Source of the DNA: Stenogyne calaminthoides | Lineage: Eukaryota > Streptophyta > Magnoliopsida > Lamiales > Lamiaceae | DNA: 64,000 nucleotides | Reading direction: 5' to 3' | NCBI GenBank assembly: GCA_037126765.1 | Contig: JBBCBC010000030.1 | Coordinates: 5,614,478-5,678,477 of the forward strand | Part shown: positions 12,801 through 25,520 of the stretch, piece after piece | Position numbering within the stretch: the stretch's first letter is position 1 | Layout: the number at the start of each line of letters is the position of its first letter | Notes under the pieces: generated by a model | What the model was told of the DNA's origin: nothing | The model's database searches: none | The model's input: only the letters and a program-made list of their open reading frames with translations | Position numbers and translations under genes: made by a program

Positions 12801-13692
12801 TTTGCGTAAATTTCTTCTTCTTTTTTTTTTTTAAAGAAAATGGATATAAATAAATATGAACAAATTAAGACGGTAATGGCGGGTAGATTAACCAGGGGTG
12901 GGCACAAGTCGCCAGATGGATTCACCATTTTTATATTATAATAATAATCAAACATCATTAGATTATAATAATATTCAATTTTAATTTTTAATAGCGTGTC
13001 AATGGTAATTTCTATTATTAATTATTTTATTAAATCAATCTATCTATGATAATGACCTAAATTTGGTACACGTGCAAGTGCACCGGACACTCATAGTGAA
13101 TTTTAGAACTATATAATTTATTTATACTAAATCGTGCAATTATTAATATGAAAAAACTATTTACACAATTCAGTGTAAATAAATTCCATCTTTCAGTATA
13201 ATAAATTACATGATTTTAAAATATATAATAAGTGCACGGTGCACCTGAATGCAAAATAAAATATTATTCTAACTCAGAATCATTTGAAATTAAATCTTTG
13301 ATTATAAGTATGATTTCTATTTCTTAACATAAAATTTATGAATTTGCTAGCTAAACAATTTATTTGTTATATATCAAAATCATTCTCGTTCTAAAATTAT
13401 GTAAATATATGTATTTATAGTTATGTACTCATGTTCCCGATATTTAAAAAGGGAATTAAAGTAGAAGGGTGAAGTTTATTTCAAAATCAAGTCAAATAAA
13501 ATTCAAGCTAAAACATTTTAACGTAATTTTTTCAAATTTATAATGGAATCAACTTTATCAATCAGATTTTCTTTTTTATCAGGCAAAATAGATTTTTATT
13601 CCGAACTTTTCAGGTATAAGAAATACTCATACATATATATATATACACATACATGAGCAGTACATTACAAGAAAATGTCAGTAATTTAAAAT
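12801..13692. other. Non-coding region between WD40 gene 1 and the LINE remnant
   Basis: AT-rich, no gene. Contains one copy of the GTGCACC MITE (13069-13255). A (TA)n run at 13635-13651 lies close to the 3' end of the LINE on its left side. Confidence 0.5.
13069..13255. mobile_element. Small palindromic MITE, GTGCACC family, copy 1
   Basis: Starts GTGCACCGGACACTCATAGTG and ends GTGCACGGTGCACC, with AT-rich interior whose halves are roughly inverted. The same family is at 57608-57800 (GTGCACCGTGAACTCATAGT), with a fragment at 16094-16150. No coding capacity; superfamily not assigned. Confidence 0.55.
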
Positions 13693-15395
13693 TTATCTAG
13701 GATTATCTAACCATACTATCAATGAACCATTATAAGAAATTAACTTTTTCGTCACGTGCCAACTCCAAACTCTTTCTTTCATTTCCTCTAGAATTATATC
13801 CACATTGACTTCACCCCCTTCAAAGATCATTTTATTTCTCGATTTTTATATTATCCAAACAACACATTCCCAAATGCTTATAGTGGTTTTCGTACTTTTT
13901 TTCCCATTGAGGATTCCAGCATGCATCTGAAAGTGTTTCAAAATTTGAGTTTGCATAGCAAAAAAGATACCAAGCCAAGAGTAGCACCCCCTCCACACAG
14001 TTGTTGCCACAGTATAATGCAGAAAGAGGTGATCCACTGACTCTCCAGCCTCTCCACAGATCAAGCACTTGGCGTCGTTTGTTGGAAGAAAGAGGTGTCT
14101 TCTTTCCAGATTTGTCTTATTAGGAAGTTTGTCTTGAAGGAGCCTCCAAGCCATTGTCAATACTTTAAGGAGCGACTTTGTTCCAAGCAAGCGATATAGT
14201 TTTTTCCGAACAAGTTCCCAGCTGCCTAGTTTCGTCTTCTTCAGCCAAGTACTTGCATGTCGAACATGTCGAGAATCTTCTATTTGATGTCACTCTTCAA
14301 ATCCAGCCATCTAATGTATCCTTGGACAACATACACATGTCCACCAAATTTAGAAATTCAGATTAAGATGTTAATTCTCAATCGAATAGATCCCATCTCC
14401 AAATCCAAATCCAGATCCAGATCCAACTCCAAACCCCACACCCCATCAACCCAAGACCCCATTGACTATATAGCCATGTTTGTCTCTCGATAAATGAAAA
14501 AAATATCGAAAATTTAGATTTTAAGGAAGACTCTCCTACCCACACCGCATTCCAAAAACTTGTATCCCTCACGTCCCTTATCTTTTTTTTCTAAATTATC
14601 AACAAACCAATGACCTTTCTCACCCGACCATAACTCTACCACATCCCGCCATTAACTAGATCAACTAGATCCTCTCCCACTTGACACAAGACCTCCCTCA
14701 CCCACACTCAAAACACCATGTAAAGAAGTAATCACCCTCACCCATAAACTACTTCGATCCCCAAGATATCTCCACAATCACTTTCCCATCAACGTCTCAT
14801 TGAAAAGACCCAAATCCCAAACCTCGAGCACCCCCTATATTTAGAAGCACAAATATTTTTTGCATTTTATCCAAGCTATTTTTTGTGTGCAATCACTCCC
14901 CCCCAAAGAAAATTTCGGTGTATAGATGGTAGATCTCTCAATGGCTTTTTAGGTAGACAGTAAAAAGAGATATGGTAGACCGGTATTGCAGCTAGGACCG
15001 CATTGAGAAGAGTGATCCTTCCCCCAAAAGAGATCTTCCTGTGTTCCCCACGCCTTCAATTTTACTTTCATTTATGTATCAAATTAGCCCACTCCGAGAC
15101 TTTCTTGTGATTCATCCCAACTCTGATGCCAACGTATGAAAAAGGTACCGATCCGGTTTCACATTCAAGAACAACCGCCATGTTCTCCAGCTGATTTTAC
15201 GCAACATTGATGCCCATGATACTGCATTTATTAAATTTATCTTTCAAACCGGACATCAGTTTAAAATTCCTCAAAAATACACTTCATTGCCCAGGCGTAA
15301 TTCCGATATGTTGTTGCAATAAAAATTGTATCATCTGCATGTTGAATATGTGAAATCTTCACCTTATTCCTCCCAATCTCAGCTCCCAAACATTG
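13693..15395 (-). pseudogene. L1-type LINE remnant, C-terminal part of ORF2
   Basis: On the minus strand a decayed ORF2 runs from a reverse-transcriptase core with the ADD box (HADDTIF, about 15320-15340), past AMK and GG-R-TLL motifs (about 15290 and 15010), to a region with WVGESSLKSKF (about 14540), AWRLLQDKLPNKTNL (about 14150-14105), a zf-RVT type finger (CLICGEAGESVDHLF, about 14070-14025), and a C-terminal tail ending at a stop near 13695. Many stops and frameshifts break it. The homology begins abruptly at about 15395, so the element is 5'-truncated, as is usual for LINEs. No clear poly(A) tail or target duplication was found. Confidence 0.8.
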
Positions 15396-16898
15396 TTAAA
15401 TTTTGATCTTTTATAAAAGATGATTTTTCCAAAGAGGTATATCTTTTAGCAAATGCTAGAATTGATGAAATGGATATATATGAGAGTGGAATACTATGAA
15501 TTCAAATTTATCCGCATTTCTACGATTGAAGGGAAACAGTCACCCTCTTTGATCGGAATTTAACTTTTTTTATAATATATATAATATTTTGTATTTATGA
15601 AATATGTAAAATTTTGTAATTTTGCTCCCTTTGTAATATAAAAAAAAATTGTCTCTTTTACTTTATAAAAAAATTTCGCCCTTTGGGACGAAATTTTAGA
15701 TCCGTCCATCTCATCACACATAATTTGGTGTAATTATATTTTTAATATGTTTTACAAAATTACTACACAATTATTAGTATTTATAGGCAACCTCCTTAAA
15801 TTGTAGCTAAAATAAAATAAAAAAATCTTGTCATATAAGCCAAAGCGTGACAGGAATTTTAGTAAAGTTGTAGGTGACACCGAAACTAGATGGAATTTAG
15901 TTGAGTTTGGGACACCTAAGACACACTACTATTTTATTACACTATTAAACCGGGTCAACGATGTGACTGTTTATGGATGTAACTTGTTTGTCAACCAGAA
16001 TCCCACCGAATTTACCAAAAGAAAAGAAAAAAAAAACCCACCGAATTTTCAATTATAAAATATTATTTTAAATACCATGATATATGTTATATGAGTCGAT
16101 CTCATGTGCATCTGGATGTACCATGCACTCATAATGCATTATATATAATGCTTTTGTTTGTAAAATATTTACATTAAAATTTGGCAGCAACGCTTGATTT
16201 TATCCAAATACGGGGGGGGGGGGGGTTTTCTTTTTTTGTAAATCAAAAGGTTGGACCGATCAATTTAATCAATTAGATTAAAATTCAGAACTGCAGCCAT
16301 TTATTTTTTTCTATTAAAAAAGTCAGGATCTAATTAGATGGATTAGGTTTGTATAGATTGCAATATTTAATGAGGCACTCGTGCTATTCCTTTGTGGACT
16401 CATCAGCCACTGAACAGCCATTTGTGAGAAAAACATAATTGTTGGAATAAACACAAATTTTAAATAGGCATTCATCATATTTCTAATCAAGGACATTAGA
16501 TGCATTAGTAGAATTCTTTGGAATAATTACAAATAAAAATAATTGAAAGGAAGAAAAGGGGGAAAATGATGATAGGGTCGAGATGATATATATATAGCCA
16601 AGGAAAAAGGTGAAAGTGTAATTAGATTCGTGACAGAAAAGTTTAAAGAAACCAAAATTAAAGGATAAAAATGAAGAGAGATTTACTTAGAACCGGATTG
16701 TTTATAAGCATTTAAAAATATTATGGGCAAAAATTTTTATTTGAATTTGAGTTCTCCATGAATAATTTTTATTAAATATTATTATTGTTTATAAAAATAA
16801 TATCACTGTTATTTATATGAATTGTTATTGGTTAGTAATTAAGTATTTTTTAAATAAAGATGGTGCATGCACATAACAGTGATAGTGTATATGTATAG
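15396..16898. other. Intergenic AT-rich stretch
   Basis: No gene seen. Contains a fragment of the GTGCACC MITE (16094-16150) and a run of about 14 G at 16212-16225. Short open frames at 15828-16058 and 16323-16505 show no recognisable motif. Confidence 0.5.
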
Positions 16899-17451
16899 TG
16901 ATGTTGCACGAATGTTGTTCCATATGTTGGACAACATTCTGCACAACATCATAAATTTGTCTTTCTCCTATCACTGACTCCGTTTTAATATATGTGTTTT
17001 TTATGTTTTCTTACATTTCAGGTTGATGACAATTCAGTTATATTGTCAGACGGTTGTATTGTGGATGAGTGAGAATAGAAAGATCATGGAATTGATGGTG
17101 GAGAAGATCAAGGTTATCCAAGCCGAGTGGATAGGACAATTCAGTTGATCTTCAAGTCTATAAATACACTGCATTGGACAAGATACAAGTTTGAGGAAAA
17201 GTGAAATACCATTTGCTCTACTCCAAACTTTAGAGAGTAGCATCCGAGACACAACCGTGAGTGGAGTGTGAGAGTCGATGTTATTCTATTTGTACTGGTC
17301 GAGTGTATCCCAACATTTCCCATCAGTACTGTGTTTATCTTATTATATCAAGTTTTAAGTTGAATAAGATCACTAGTTACTTGATTTAATAGATTGTTCT
17401 TGGTGTGTGGTTTTTCACTACACCTTTTAGGATCTTGTAAGAGGTTCTTGT
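16899..17451 (+). repeat. LTR of Copia family C, fragment (5' part)
   Basis: Begins TGATGTTGCACGAATGTTG and follows the LTR at 61738-62504 closely for about 550 bases, including GTGAGAATAGAAAGATCATGG, the TATA region and GTGTGTGGTTTTTCACTAC. It stops at 17451 where a solo LTR has inserted. Sequence right of that insertion (19064 onward) no longer aligns clearly, so the fragment is truncated. Confidence 0.75.
17159..17166 (+). promoter_or_regulatory. TATA box in family C LTR fragment
   Basis: AGTCTATAAATACACTGCATTGG; the equivalent box in the 61738 LTR is TCTATAAATAGACTGCATTGG at 62005-62012. Conserved position supports it as the U3 core promoter, reading plus. Confidence 0.55.
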
Positions 17452-19058
17452 TGTTAGTGTTAGTGTCCTAGAGACAATCAATTGTAAGGACATAATACTC
17501 GATGATATTCAGTTTGATTTAATATTATAGTTAACTTAATATTAATGTATGACAATACACCTGTTTGAATATTATGTTTGATTGTTTGCATTTATTCATA
17601 CAAGTGTTCCCATGAGTCATTGTTGTCATTGAGGTTGTGAGAACTCAGATGACTTAAGCATGATTCTCAAATAGCCCCGATCAAGGATCATCAAGAATGG
17701 GATATTGATGATGCAATGGAAATTGGTGTGCGATCTGCATCATACTCTTAGAGAGTGTAGTAAGATCTCACTTACTACGAGATACTAGGTATCTCATGAT
17801 GGATGCACAAATACCTTAGAGGGTATTGGTATACCCATCCGAGAAACCGTTTGATGTATTTCCACTATATGTGTCTACGGGTGTCTCGGTTAGTGGGAGC
17901 GATGCGATACTCCTTTGACTTGAGGTCAATACGCACGACATGTGTGGGATGATGAACTTTGACCATGACCAACGCTTGCACCCTTCCATGGGTAGATACG
18001 GCTTGGATTGAGTTCATCACGAAGTGCATGTACGTGGTAGTTGAGCCAAGAATATGATTCATTCCTCAAAGTGGATTTAGAGAGAATATTCATATTCTCA
18101 TCATAATTGGATCAAAGTCATCGACCGATGCACGTCAACTTAGACTTTGTGGCTAAGTGTGACATACATGATCAATTAGTGATTCGAGATAACATGATTA
18201 AGTTATTTGAATAGACACTTCATCATGTTCAAGACTTAATCGAGTATTCGCGAATGAAATGAGGAAATCGTAATAGCCCATGTTTCAGTTACAGGTAGTT
18301 GCACGTTTCTCGCAACGTACCTCATATATTGAGAATGTTTGATTTATTGTTTAGGGCTCAATTAAGACTGTTAGTTTGACTAATCACTCGATATATGAGG
18401 GCCTATGGGTCACACAACAAGTAATTCCCTTTTACGGATTATAGTTGGTTGATTAAATGTTAAATTGGATTTAATGTTTAATTTATGGAGAATTAATTAA
18501 TAATAGATTAATTTGGAATTAATTATTATTAATATTTAATTAAATTAGATTTAATTAAATAAGAACTCCCAATAATTATATTTGGAATATAATTGTAGGA
18601 TTTAATGTATATGGAAATAAATCGTAGAGATTTTCATATAAGGCGTTTAAATCCGTAGAGATTTATATTTGGGGAATTAAATTAAAAGTAATTAATTTAA
18701 TTCAAGATTAGGAATTTTATTTCCCTAATTGGGTTAGCTTAAGATTTAAGCTGGGTATTTCCTATATATACAAGCTCTTGGGAATTCACAAAAGACGTTA
18801 ATTCATATTTCTCCATAAAATTTAGAATAGGAATTTTCCTAGCAAATTCCGTCTCAGATTCAACGCTGGCAAAATCTGTGCAAGTCCGTGAACGGGGATT
18901 ACGTGGATACCATAGTAGAGAAATATGCGTACGGTTTACTATAAGATTTATCTTTATGTTTATACGTATTCAATTATGCAATTACGTGTTCGTTGTTGGT
19001 GAACTGTTTAATTTCGCTGCGCATGTATTACGTGTTTACGTGCCTCTAAATTTCAACA
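17452..19058 (+). mobile_element. Solo LTR, 1.6 kb, target duplication CTTGT
   Basis: Begins TGTTAGTGTTAGTGTCC and ends CTCTAAATTTCAACA, that is TG...CA ends of an LTR, and is flanked by perfect 5-bp direct repeats CTTGT (17447-17451 and 19059-19063). There is no gag, pol, primer site or second LTR, so it is a solo LTR left by recombination between the two LTRs of one element. A TATA box (CCTATATATAC, 18761-18771) indicates plus orientation. The open frames inside (17865-18062, 18878-19135) are not taken as genes. LTR class (Copia or Gypsy) cannot be told without internal sequence. Confidence 0.85.
18761..18771 (+). promoter_or_regulatory. TATA box in solo LTR
   Basis: CCTATATATAC followed by CAAGCTCTTGGG, about 300 bases before the LTR end; fits the U3/R junction of an LTR promoter. 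Confidence 0.45.
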
Positions 19059-19147
19059 CTTGTGATATTCATAAAAAGAGTTTATGTGAACTCAGAGTCC
19101 CTGGAGATCTAGTCATATGTATATACACAAAGTGATATTAAGATTTA

Positions 19148-19423
19148 CTCCATCCATCCCAAATTAATTTACGCCATTTGATCGACACAAAAAATAAGAA
19201 AGTGGAGTAATGGGTAGGGTTTTCAGGAGGAATTTTTTAAACTTTTATGTATAAAATAAAAAAATGGATTGATGAGTGTGTACGTGTGACCTGAAATTAA
19301 TGATATTTTGTGTAATATTGTAGATATTATGAGGATGAAGTTTATAGAAGACTTATTTTTAAAGTGTACAAGTTATTTTGGGACGTTCAAATGAAAAAAA
19401 TATGCAAGTTATTATGGAATGAG
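19148..19423. mobile_element. Degenerate Stowaway-like MITE
   Basis: Left end TA-CTCCATCCATCCCAAATT resembles Stowaway termini (CTCCCTCCGTCCC); right end GTTATTATGGAATGAGG-TA is a weak inverted match. About 276 bp, non-coding, TA on both sides. Confidence 0.5.
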
Positions 19424-19560
19424 GTAATAAAATTTGATTTTAGGATTAAAATAGAAGTATTTCACAACTTTGGCTCCGTACCATGTTTTACGTAGCAGAT
19501 GACGCAATTCAAATTTGGATCACTCCTTTTATCAGCTTGCAATTTATTAACTTTTAATAA

Positions 19561-19678
19561 TGGCGGGTTAATGATAATGTGGAACGTGCTAATGATTTTC
19601 TTTAATTACAGACAGACCACGTGGCAGATTCCTAACAGCCTGTTACCTTACAAATAAATGCCTTAATTTTCTCTAAAA
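19561..19678. repeat. Duplicated block, copy near WD40 gene 1
   Basis: Shares with 57967-58085 a series of stretches in the same order: TTAATGATAATGT, TTACAGACAGA, GATTCCTAACAGCCTGTT. Each copy lies about 7 kb upstream of a WD40 gene on the same side, so it may mark the edge of the duplicated segment. This copy also has a G-box core, CCACGTGG. Confidence 0.6.
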
Positions 19679-20720
19679 CCGGGCATAGGAAAAAAAAACA
19701 AAAAGAGGAATTAAATCAAAATAAAAAATGAAAGGAACTTGGAGCCCGGCGGTTGTGTGCAGTTTTGAAGATATGTGGCTATTTTCTATTGGTTAACATT
19801 CATTTAGATAAATTTTAAAATTTTATTTTAGGAGATTATTATTTATTAAAAAATGAAAAATTATATAAAAATTCTTAATTTCTCTCTCTCTACAAATAGA
19901 GATCGATATTGATATATTTTGAATCACAATATCATATTCTCTATTTTTTTCTTCTAATTTTTTTTATTTAATTGTCTATCAAATAAATAAATACTGACTA
20001 TATTTTTTATCAAATAATTTAATATATTTATTACACTCTTTAAATATAATAAATATTGATATTGATTATAGATATTGTTCAATTAATAATGAAAAGAAAA
20101 AATATTTAAAATTGGGCAGGGTCATTGATAAAGTAAGAAAAAAGATAAAGTGAATTGAGTGGTAGATTGTGTATAATGCAGAGGAGAGAGATTATTAAGA
20201 AATGAATTAACATCAAAATGGAAACGTAATTTTTTAAGTTGTGAATTTTAATGTATTATTTTGCCTTTTCATCAATCTATTGAGATACTTTTGTTATCTG
20301 GCTCATACGTGTGTGATTTTGATCTAAACATTAATTTGTCTTTTAATAAAAAAAACTTAGCTAGGGTAAGTTGATATAAATAATTGGCCGTGCTCAATAT
20401 TTTATTTGTTTTTAGGTTGAAAGTTTCATGAGTTTAACTTGATTAGTAGTTATGATTGTGATGTTTTATATTAATTCAATACAATTATTATTATCTTGTG
20501 AAACAGTTTCATTAGAGGATTAAAATTAATCAAATTAATTCATCAATGGCTCGTCTTCACAGTGTCATGATACAACAATTTATAAAATTGAATAAAGTCT
20601 AAAAATAATTAAATAAAATACAATAACATTTCGACAAATATAAAATACCTTTACACAGAACAATCAAACTCGTTGATACTATTTGGATCTCATGTATGAC
20701 ATATTAAATGAGATTATGTG

Positions 20721-20868
20721 AGAAAATGATTGAGATCACCGTTGAATTGGTGATTGGAAGAATTTCAATATAAAAAGAATTCAAGATACAATTACAACAA
20801 CTTTCCCTGAATACATGGGAAGATATATGGAAATATACAATACAATATTAAATACAAAGATACTCAGT
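20721..20868 (-). repeat. Probable 3' LTR start of Copia element A
   Basis: On the minus strand, the sequence right after the purine tract begins TGACTGAGTATC and contains TTGTATTGTATATTTCC, typical of short Copia LTRs. No second LTR is available for comparison, so the outer limit (about 20721) is only a guess. Confidence 0.35.
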
Positions 20869-20869
20869 C

Positions 20870-23355
20870 AACTATCCCTTAATACCCCCCGTCAAGCGTT
20901 GCGTGGGGTGAAGACAAACGCAAAGCTTGGATCGAAGAAACTTGAATGCAGGACGAGGGAGGCTTTTCGTGAAGATGTCAGCTAGCTGAAGATGAGAAGG
21001 GACGAAAAGAGTAGCAATTTTGCCAGATGAAACGAGCTCCCGAACGAAATGATAATCCAAGTCAATATGCTTTGCTCGTTTATGAGCAACCGGTTTCTGG
21101 CTGAGGAAAATAACGCTTTTATTGTCACATTAAAGCTGAGGCCGAGAAGCAGGTGATGATCGAAGCTCATGAAGAAGATTTGAGAGCCAGATGATTTCGG
21201 CAAAGAAAGATTAGCCATAAGACGGTATTTTCGATTCACAATTTGAACGAAAGCAATCAGAGGTTGTTTCTTAGCACTTCAAGAAACTAGATTGCCCCCA
21301 AGAAAAATGGAGTAGCCGTACGTGGAGCGCCTAGTCTCAATACACCGAGCCCAATCAGCATCAGAATAACCGACGACGGAGGATTCAGGACGCCGAGTGA
21401 AGGACAAGCCGAAGTGGACAGTGCCTTTCACATATCGAAGAATACGCTTCACAGGCTGAAAGTGATCGTCAGTCGGAGAATGAAGAAACTGGCTGACAAG
21501 ATTGACAGAATATGACAAATCCGGACGAGTGATGGTCAAATATTGTAAGGCTCCTACTAGAGATCGGTATAGCGTCGGATCACAAAACGGGGAACCATCA
21601 CTAACAAGTACTTCACCTGCAGCCAGAGGCGTGGAAATAGGTTTGGCATCTAGCATCTGTGCACGCTCAAGAATATCATGTGCATACTTGGCCTGGCCAA
21701 CAAACAGACCATCGGGAGTGTAAGAAACCTCGAGACCCAAAAAGTAGTTGAGGCGTCCGAGGTTCGTAATGGCAAATTCTTGATGAGTCCGAGAGATAAA
21801 TTTGCTGAGTAGAGCTGGATCGTTGCCTGTGACAATTATATCATCCACATATAATAAGAGATAAATGATGGATGTACCTCGATGAAAGTAGAACAGGGAC
21901 GAATCCGAGCGGCTTTGCGAAAAACCCAAACTGAGCAGATAAGAGCTAAATCTCTAGAACCAGGCAAGTGGAGCTTGGCGAAGGCCATATAATGCCTTTT
22001 TCAAATGACAAACATGATCCGGGAAACATGGATCAATGAAATCGGGAGGCTGAGCCATGAACACGGGCTTGTCAAGAACGTCGTTAAGAAAGGCATTCTT
22101 AACATCGAGCTGATGAAGGGACCAACCATGCTGAACCGAAAGGGCCAGAACAACTAGGACAGTGGAAGCCTTTACAACAGGACTAAAAGTGTGGTGGAAA
22201 TCTGAGCAGGGAACCTGAGTGAAGCCTTGAGCAACCAAACGAGCTTTGTGACGCTCAATAGAACCATCTGAATGAAATTTGGTCCTGAAAACCCATTTGG
22301 AACCAACAATGTTTGTGCCGGGTGGACGAGGCACAAGATCCCAAGTATGGTTGGTACGAAGAGCATCGATTTCCTCTTGCATAGCGGACAACCATTCCGG
22401 GGATTTAGCAGCAGACTTGAAGCCAAGGGGCTCGGAACATGCAACCAAGGCCGAGAGAAGGGCAGTGGAGGAAAGATCAACCGGATAACGGGGTTTGAAC
22501 ACACCTGCTCGAGCTCGAGTAACCATCGGATGCATGGTAGGGGGGCGGCAGCGACCAAAGGAGCAGGCTGGTCGGCATGGGGCTGAGCAGCGGGCTCGGT
22601 TGGCGGAACATGCTGATCGGCTAGGGGATCAGCAATCGGAGGAGGGGCTAGCTCGGGTATAGCAGGAGGGAGCTCAGGCGGGGAGTCCTCGAGATCGGGC
22701 ATATCATCATCGAGAGGCATAGGCGGAGGCCTAACGCTAGGCATGGAGGGTGACGGCTTGGTGATAGGAGGCGGGGCCCCGACTGCTGGGGAGGCAGGTA
22801 ACCCGTCCAAGAAACTTATAATATCAAGATTATCAGGTGATGAGGAGGAGCTCAAGTTACGAGAAAATGGGAAAAGTGCCTCATCGAACTGTGCATGCCG
22901 TGTAATAAAAATCCGGGAAGATTCCGGATCAAGGCAACGGAACCCCTTGTAGGAACTGCTGTATCCCAAGAAAATACAAGGTCGACTTCGAGGAGCAAGC
23001 TTGTTTGCTGCATAGTCCCTCAGATAGGGAAAAACACGACAACCAAAGGGCCAGAAGTTGGCATAATTCGGAGCATACCTAAATAAGACCTCAAACGAGG
23101 ATTTGTTTTGCTGAATCGAAGAAGACAACCTGTTAATAAGATATACAACAGTAGAAAAAGCATCAAACCATAAAGATGCAGGAGCATGAGAATGAAACAT
23201 CATAGATAAGCCAGTTTCTGATATATGACGATGTTTCCATTCTGCACGGCCATTTTGCTGAGGAGTATATGGGAAAGATAGGCGATGATGAATGCCATTA
23301 TGGGACATAAAATCACGGACCCTCGTATTAACAAACTCGGTACCACCATCACTTT
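20870..23355 (-). pseudogene. Copia element A pol, 3' half: integrase C-part, RT, RNase H
   Basis: The downstream integrase half starts at the insertion point with SDGGTEFVN and TPQQNGRAEWKHR (catalytic D and E regions of the D,D-35-E core; R-to-W change in the usual AERKHR context). A Pro-rich linker (about 22.6-22.85 kb) follows, then reverse transcriptase from about 22.45 kb (WVFRTKFHSDGSIERHKARLVAQGF) with the catalytic YVDDIIVTG box at about 21830-21856 intact. RNase H runs from about 21.35 kb (DADWA) to 20.87 kb, ending with LVSSGKIATLFVPSHLQLADIFTK. Several frameshifts (near 22.2, 21.95, 21.27 kb) break the polyprotein, so it is not functional. Confidence 0.85.
23351..23355. repeat. 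Target-site duplication ACTTT, left of element B
   Basis: ACTTT directly before TGTTGG of the left LTR; matched by ACTTT at 38353-38357 directly after CCCAACA of the right LTR. Confidence 0.9.
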
Positions 23356-24411
23356 TGTTGGTCCCGGTGCTAACGAGTCTCACACGTGTATGGGGGGGGA
23401 TACACGTGTTCAGTGATTTTTAAAACTTTTCTTTCACTGAGGTCAGATGGGTCAGGTTATCCTGATGATTTGGCCCTGAGAAGCACAGATTGCCCTGAGT
23501 CAAAGTCTACTGAGACAATGATCCTGAGCTGCTTTCAGAAGCTTCAGATTAGCCCAACTGAGCCTGAGTTTATCAGAGATCTTGAGATGCTTGGATCAGA
23601 TAATTATCTTACTGAACCCTCAGTAGAGTTAGTTCAGTTTGATAACTATCTGTTCTAGCTACTCAAGTGTGAGGAATGGTTGGCCCTAAGTTTATACTCG
23701 TTTTAGCTTTGCTGAAAATCTTCCCTTCAATGAAACAGTGATTAAGGCTGTGATCAATTTGATGCAAGTTCAGTGGATTGGTTCCAACTGAATATCAGTG
23801 AATTATGCTTTCAGTGAAAAACATGCAACAGATAGTAATGCAGTACATAAAGCAAAACAACACAGCAATTATAGTGGTTCAGAGACTCAAGCTCCTACGT
23901 CCACTCTCTCCGACCTTCAGAGAAATTCCTTAACCACTCCCTAAAGCTTTCTGGCTAACTCACTGTAGCTTACTCACTTTTCTACTTTGAGTTTTCTGGC
24001 TGACTCACTGCAGCTTACTAACTCAACACACACAAGTGTTCAGACTACCACAAGTAGCTTACTAACTTCTTCTCTAGAGATTTCTGGCTAACTCACTGTA
24101 GCTTACTAACTCTTTACAACTCCAACTCACCAACAAAACACACACAAACTACCTTAACAAGGGGTTTGGGTTTTGGGTTGGTTTCCAACTAGGATGAGAT
24201 ATCATTTACAATAAGAACAATGTAAAGGCTAGGATATCTCTACTAAGCTTTGGATATTTCTTATCAATCTAGGCTTAGTGAATGAGCTCTCTCCAATGTG
24301 AAACACTTGAGAAATTCTAGGTTTTTCGAGTGCTTCAATTTGCAATAATACGAATGAGATCTTGAGTTGCTTTCAAATTTCCCGTGACCTTTCAATGTAA
24401 AGGATCACTAG

Positions 24412-24419
24412 TATTTATA
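24412..24419 (-). promoter_or_regulatory. TATA box in 3' LTR of element B
   Basis: On minus: GCCTATAAATACTAGTG. The same box is in the 5' LTR at 37118-37125. Confidence 0.55.
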
Positions 24420-24889
24420 GGCAACTTCACCAAGGTCACTCTTTGAAAAACTATCCGTTGGAGAAGATAGCTTCATGAGTTTCCTCTTATGGTGTTTGAT
24501 GAACGACTATATTTAGGGTTTGAATACTCCCTTGCATGTTTTAGAAAATATGCATTCATGTAGCCAATCACCACTTTTTGCAGTCTGGAACATAGTACTA
24601 CTGACATGATTGGTGTCCTATCGCCAAATTGTCGTAAAAAGTTCAAGTGTTATCTTCATCTGATTGGTTCTTGTCTTCAGTAAATGTAGACAAACATAAC
24701 GGCTCTTTTTGGTCAATCTCTCTGAATGAGATAACCTTAAACAACACTTAGACTTAGTTCCTTTTGTCTGCATATGAATGTCTTGGGCAATATCTATTTT
24801 TCCGAATGTTTTGCGTTTTTTCGGTTTTGTAGTCTTGGATAGATATTATTTAGTGCCTCACGAACATTCGAGGTTATCTTGAGTATTGA

Positions 24890-25520
24890 TATCTTCTTTG
24901 CGTCTTCGGTAACTCTTTTGGGTCTTGATATCTTACGAGTCTTGATGTCTTACGAGTCTTGATGTCTTGATGACATACTAAGTCTTGATGTCTTGATGAC
25001 ATCTTGAGTCTTGATGTCTTGATTACTTCTTGAGTCTTGATTTCTTGATGACATCTTGAGTCTTGATGTCTTGATGACATACTTAGTCTTGATAACTTCT
25101 TGAGTCTTGATTTCTTTTACTTCTTGAGTCTTGGTTTCTTGATTACATCTTGAGTCTTGATGTCTTGATGACATCTTGAGTCTTGATGTCTTGATGACTT
25201 ATCTTGAGTCTTGATGTCTTGATGACATCTTGAGTCTTTAGTGTCTTCGGTGACATCTTTGAGTCTTGATGTCTTGATGACATCTTTGAGTCTTGATGTC
25301 TTGATGTGACTTGAGTCTTGATGTCTTGATGACATCTTGGTGTCTTGTGACATACCGAGTCTTGATGTCTTGATGACATCTCGAGTCTTGATTTCTTGAA
25401 AGAATTCATTGAGTCTTGATTTACTTCGAGTCTTGGTTTCTTCAAAGAACTTCTTGAGTTTTCGATTACTTTACCGAAGTCTTGGTTTCAAAGAACTTCA
25501 TCGAGTCTTGATTTCTTCAA
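24890..25520. repeat. LTR minisatellite, left copy
   Basis: About 25 units built on GAGTCTTGATGTCTTGATG plus ACATCTT, roughly 26 bp each, with variants (CGAGTCTTGG, GATTACTTC). The open frames across it on minus (repeating SSRHQDSRCHQD) are translations of the repeat and are not taken as proteins. The equivalent array in the other LTR is at 37600-38210, with a different unit order. Confidence 0.85.

Larger units (their letters stand above)
19064..20720. other. Intergenic AT-rich stretch
   Basis: No gene seen. Holds a degenerate Stowaway-like MITE (19148-19423) and a block at 19561-19678 that recurs at 57967-58085. Confidence 0.5.

Noticed and set aside
16212..16225. Run of 14 G, possible quadruplex
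   Set aside because: A single homopolymer with no neighbouring G runs, which may also be a sequencing length error; not reported as a structure.
23386..23658. Plus-strand open frame of 90 aa, almost repeated at 36120-36365
   Set aside because: Conserved only because both lie in the LTRs of element B; no motif, opposite to the element's orientation.
24874..25445. Several overlapping minus-strand open frames with repeating SSRHQDSRCHQDIKTQ
   Set aside because: They are translations of the 26-bp LTR minisatellite in different frames; the same occurs at 37911-38105. Unit length is not a multiple of three and all frames give similar text, so no protein is implied.
24890..25520. CRISPR-like regular repeats
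   Set aside because: Units are contiguous with no unique spacers, lie inside LTRs and the DNA is plant nuclear; this is a minisatellite.
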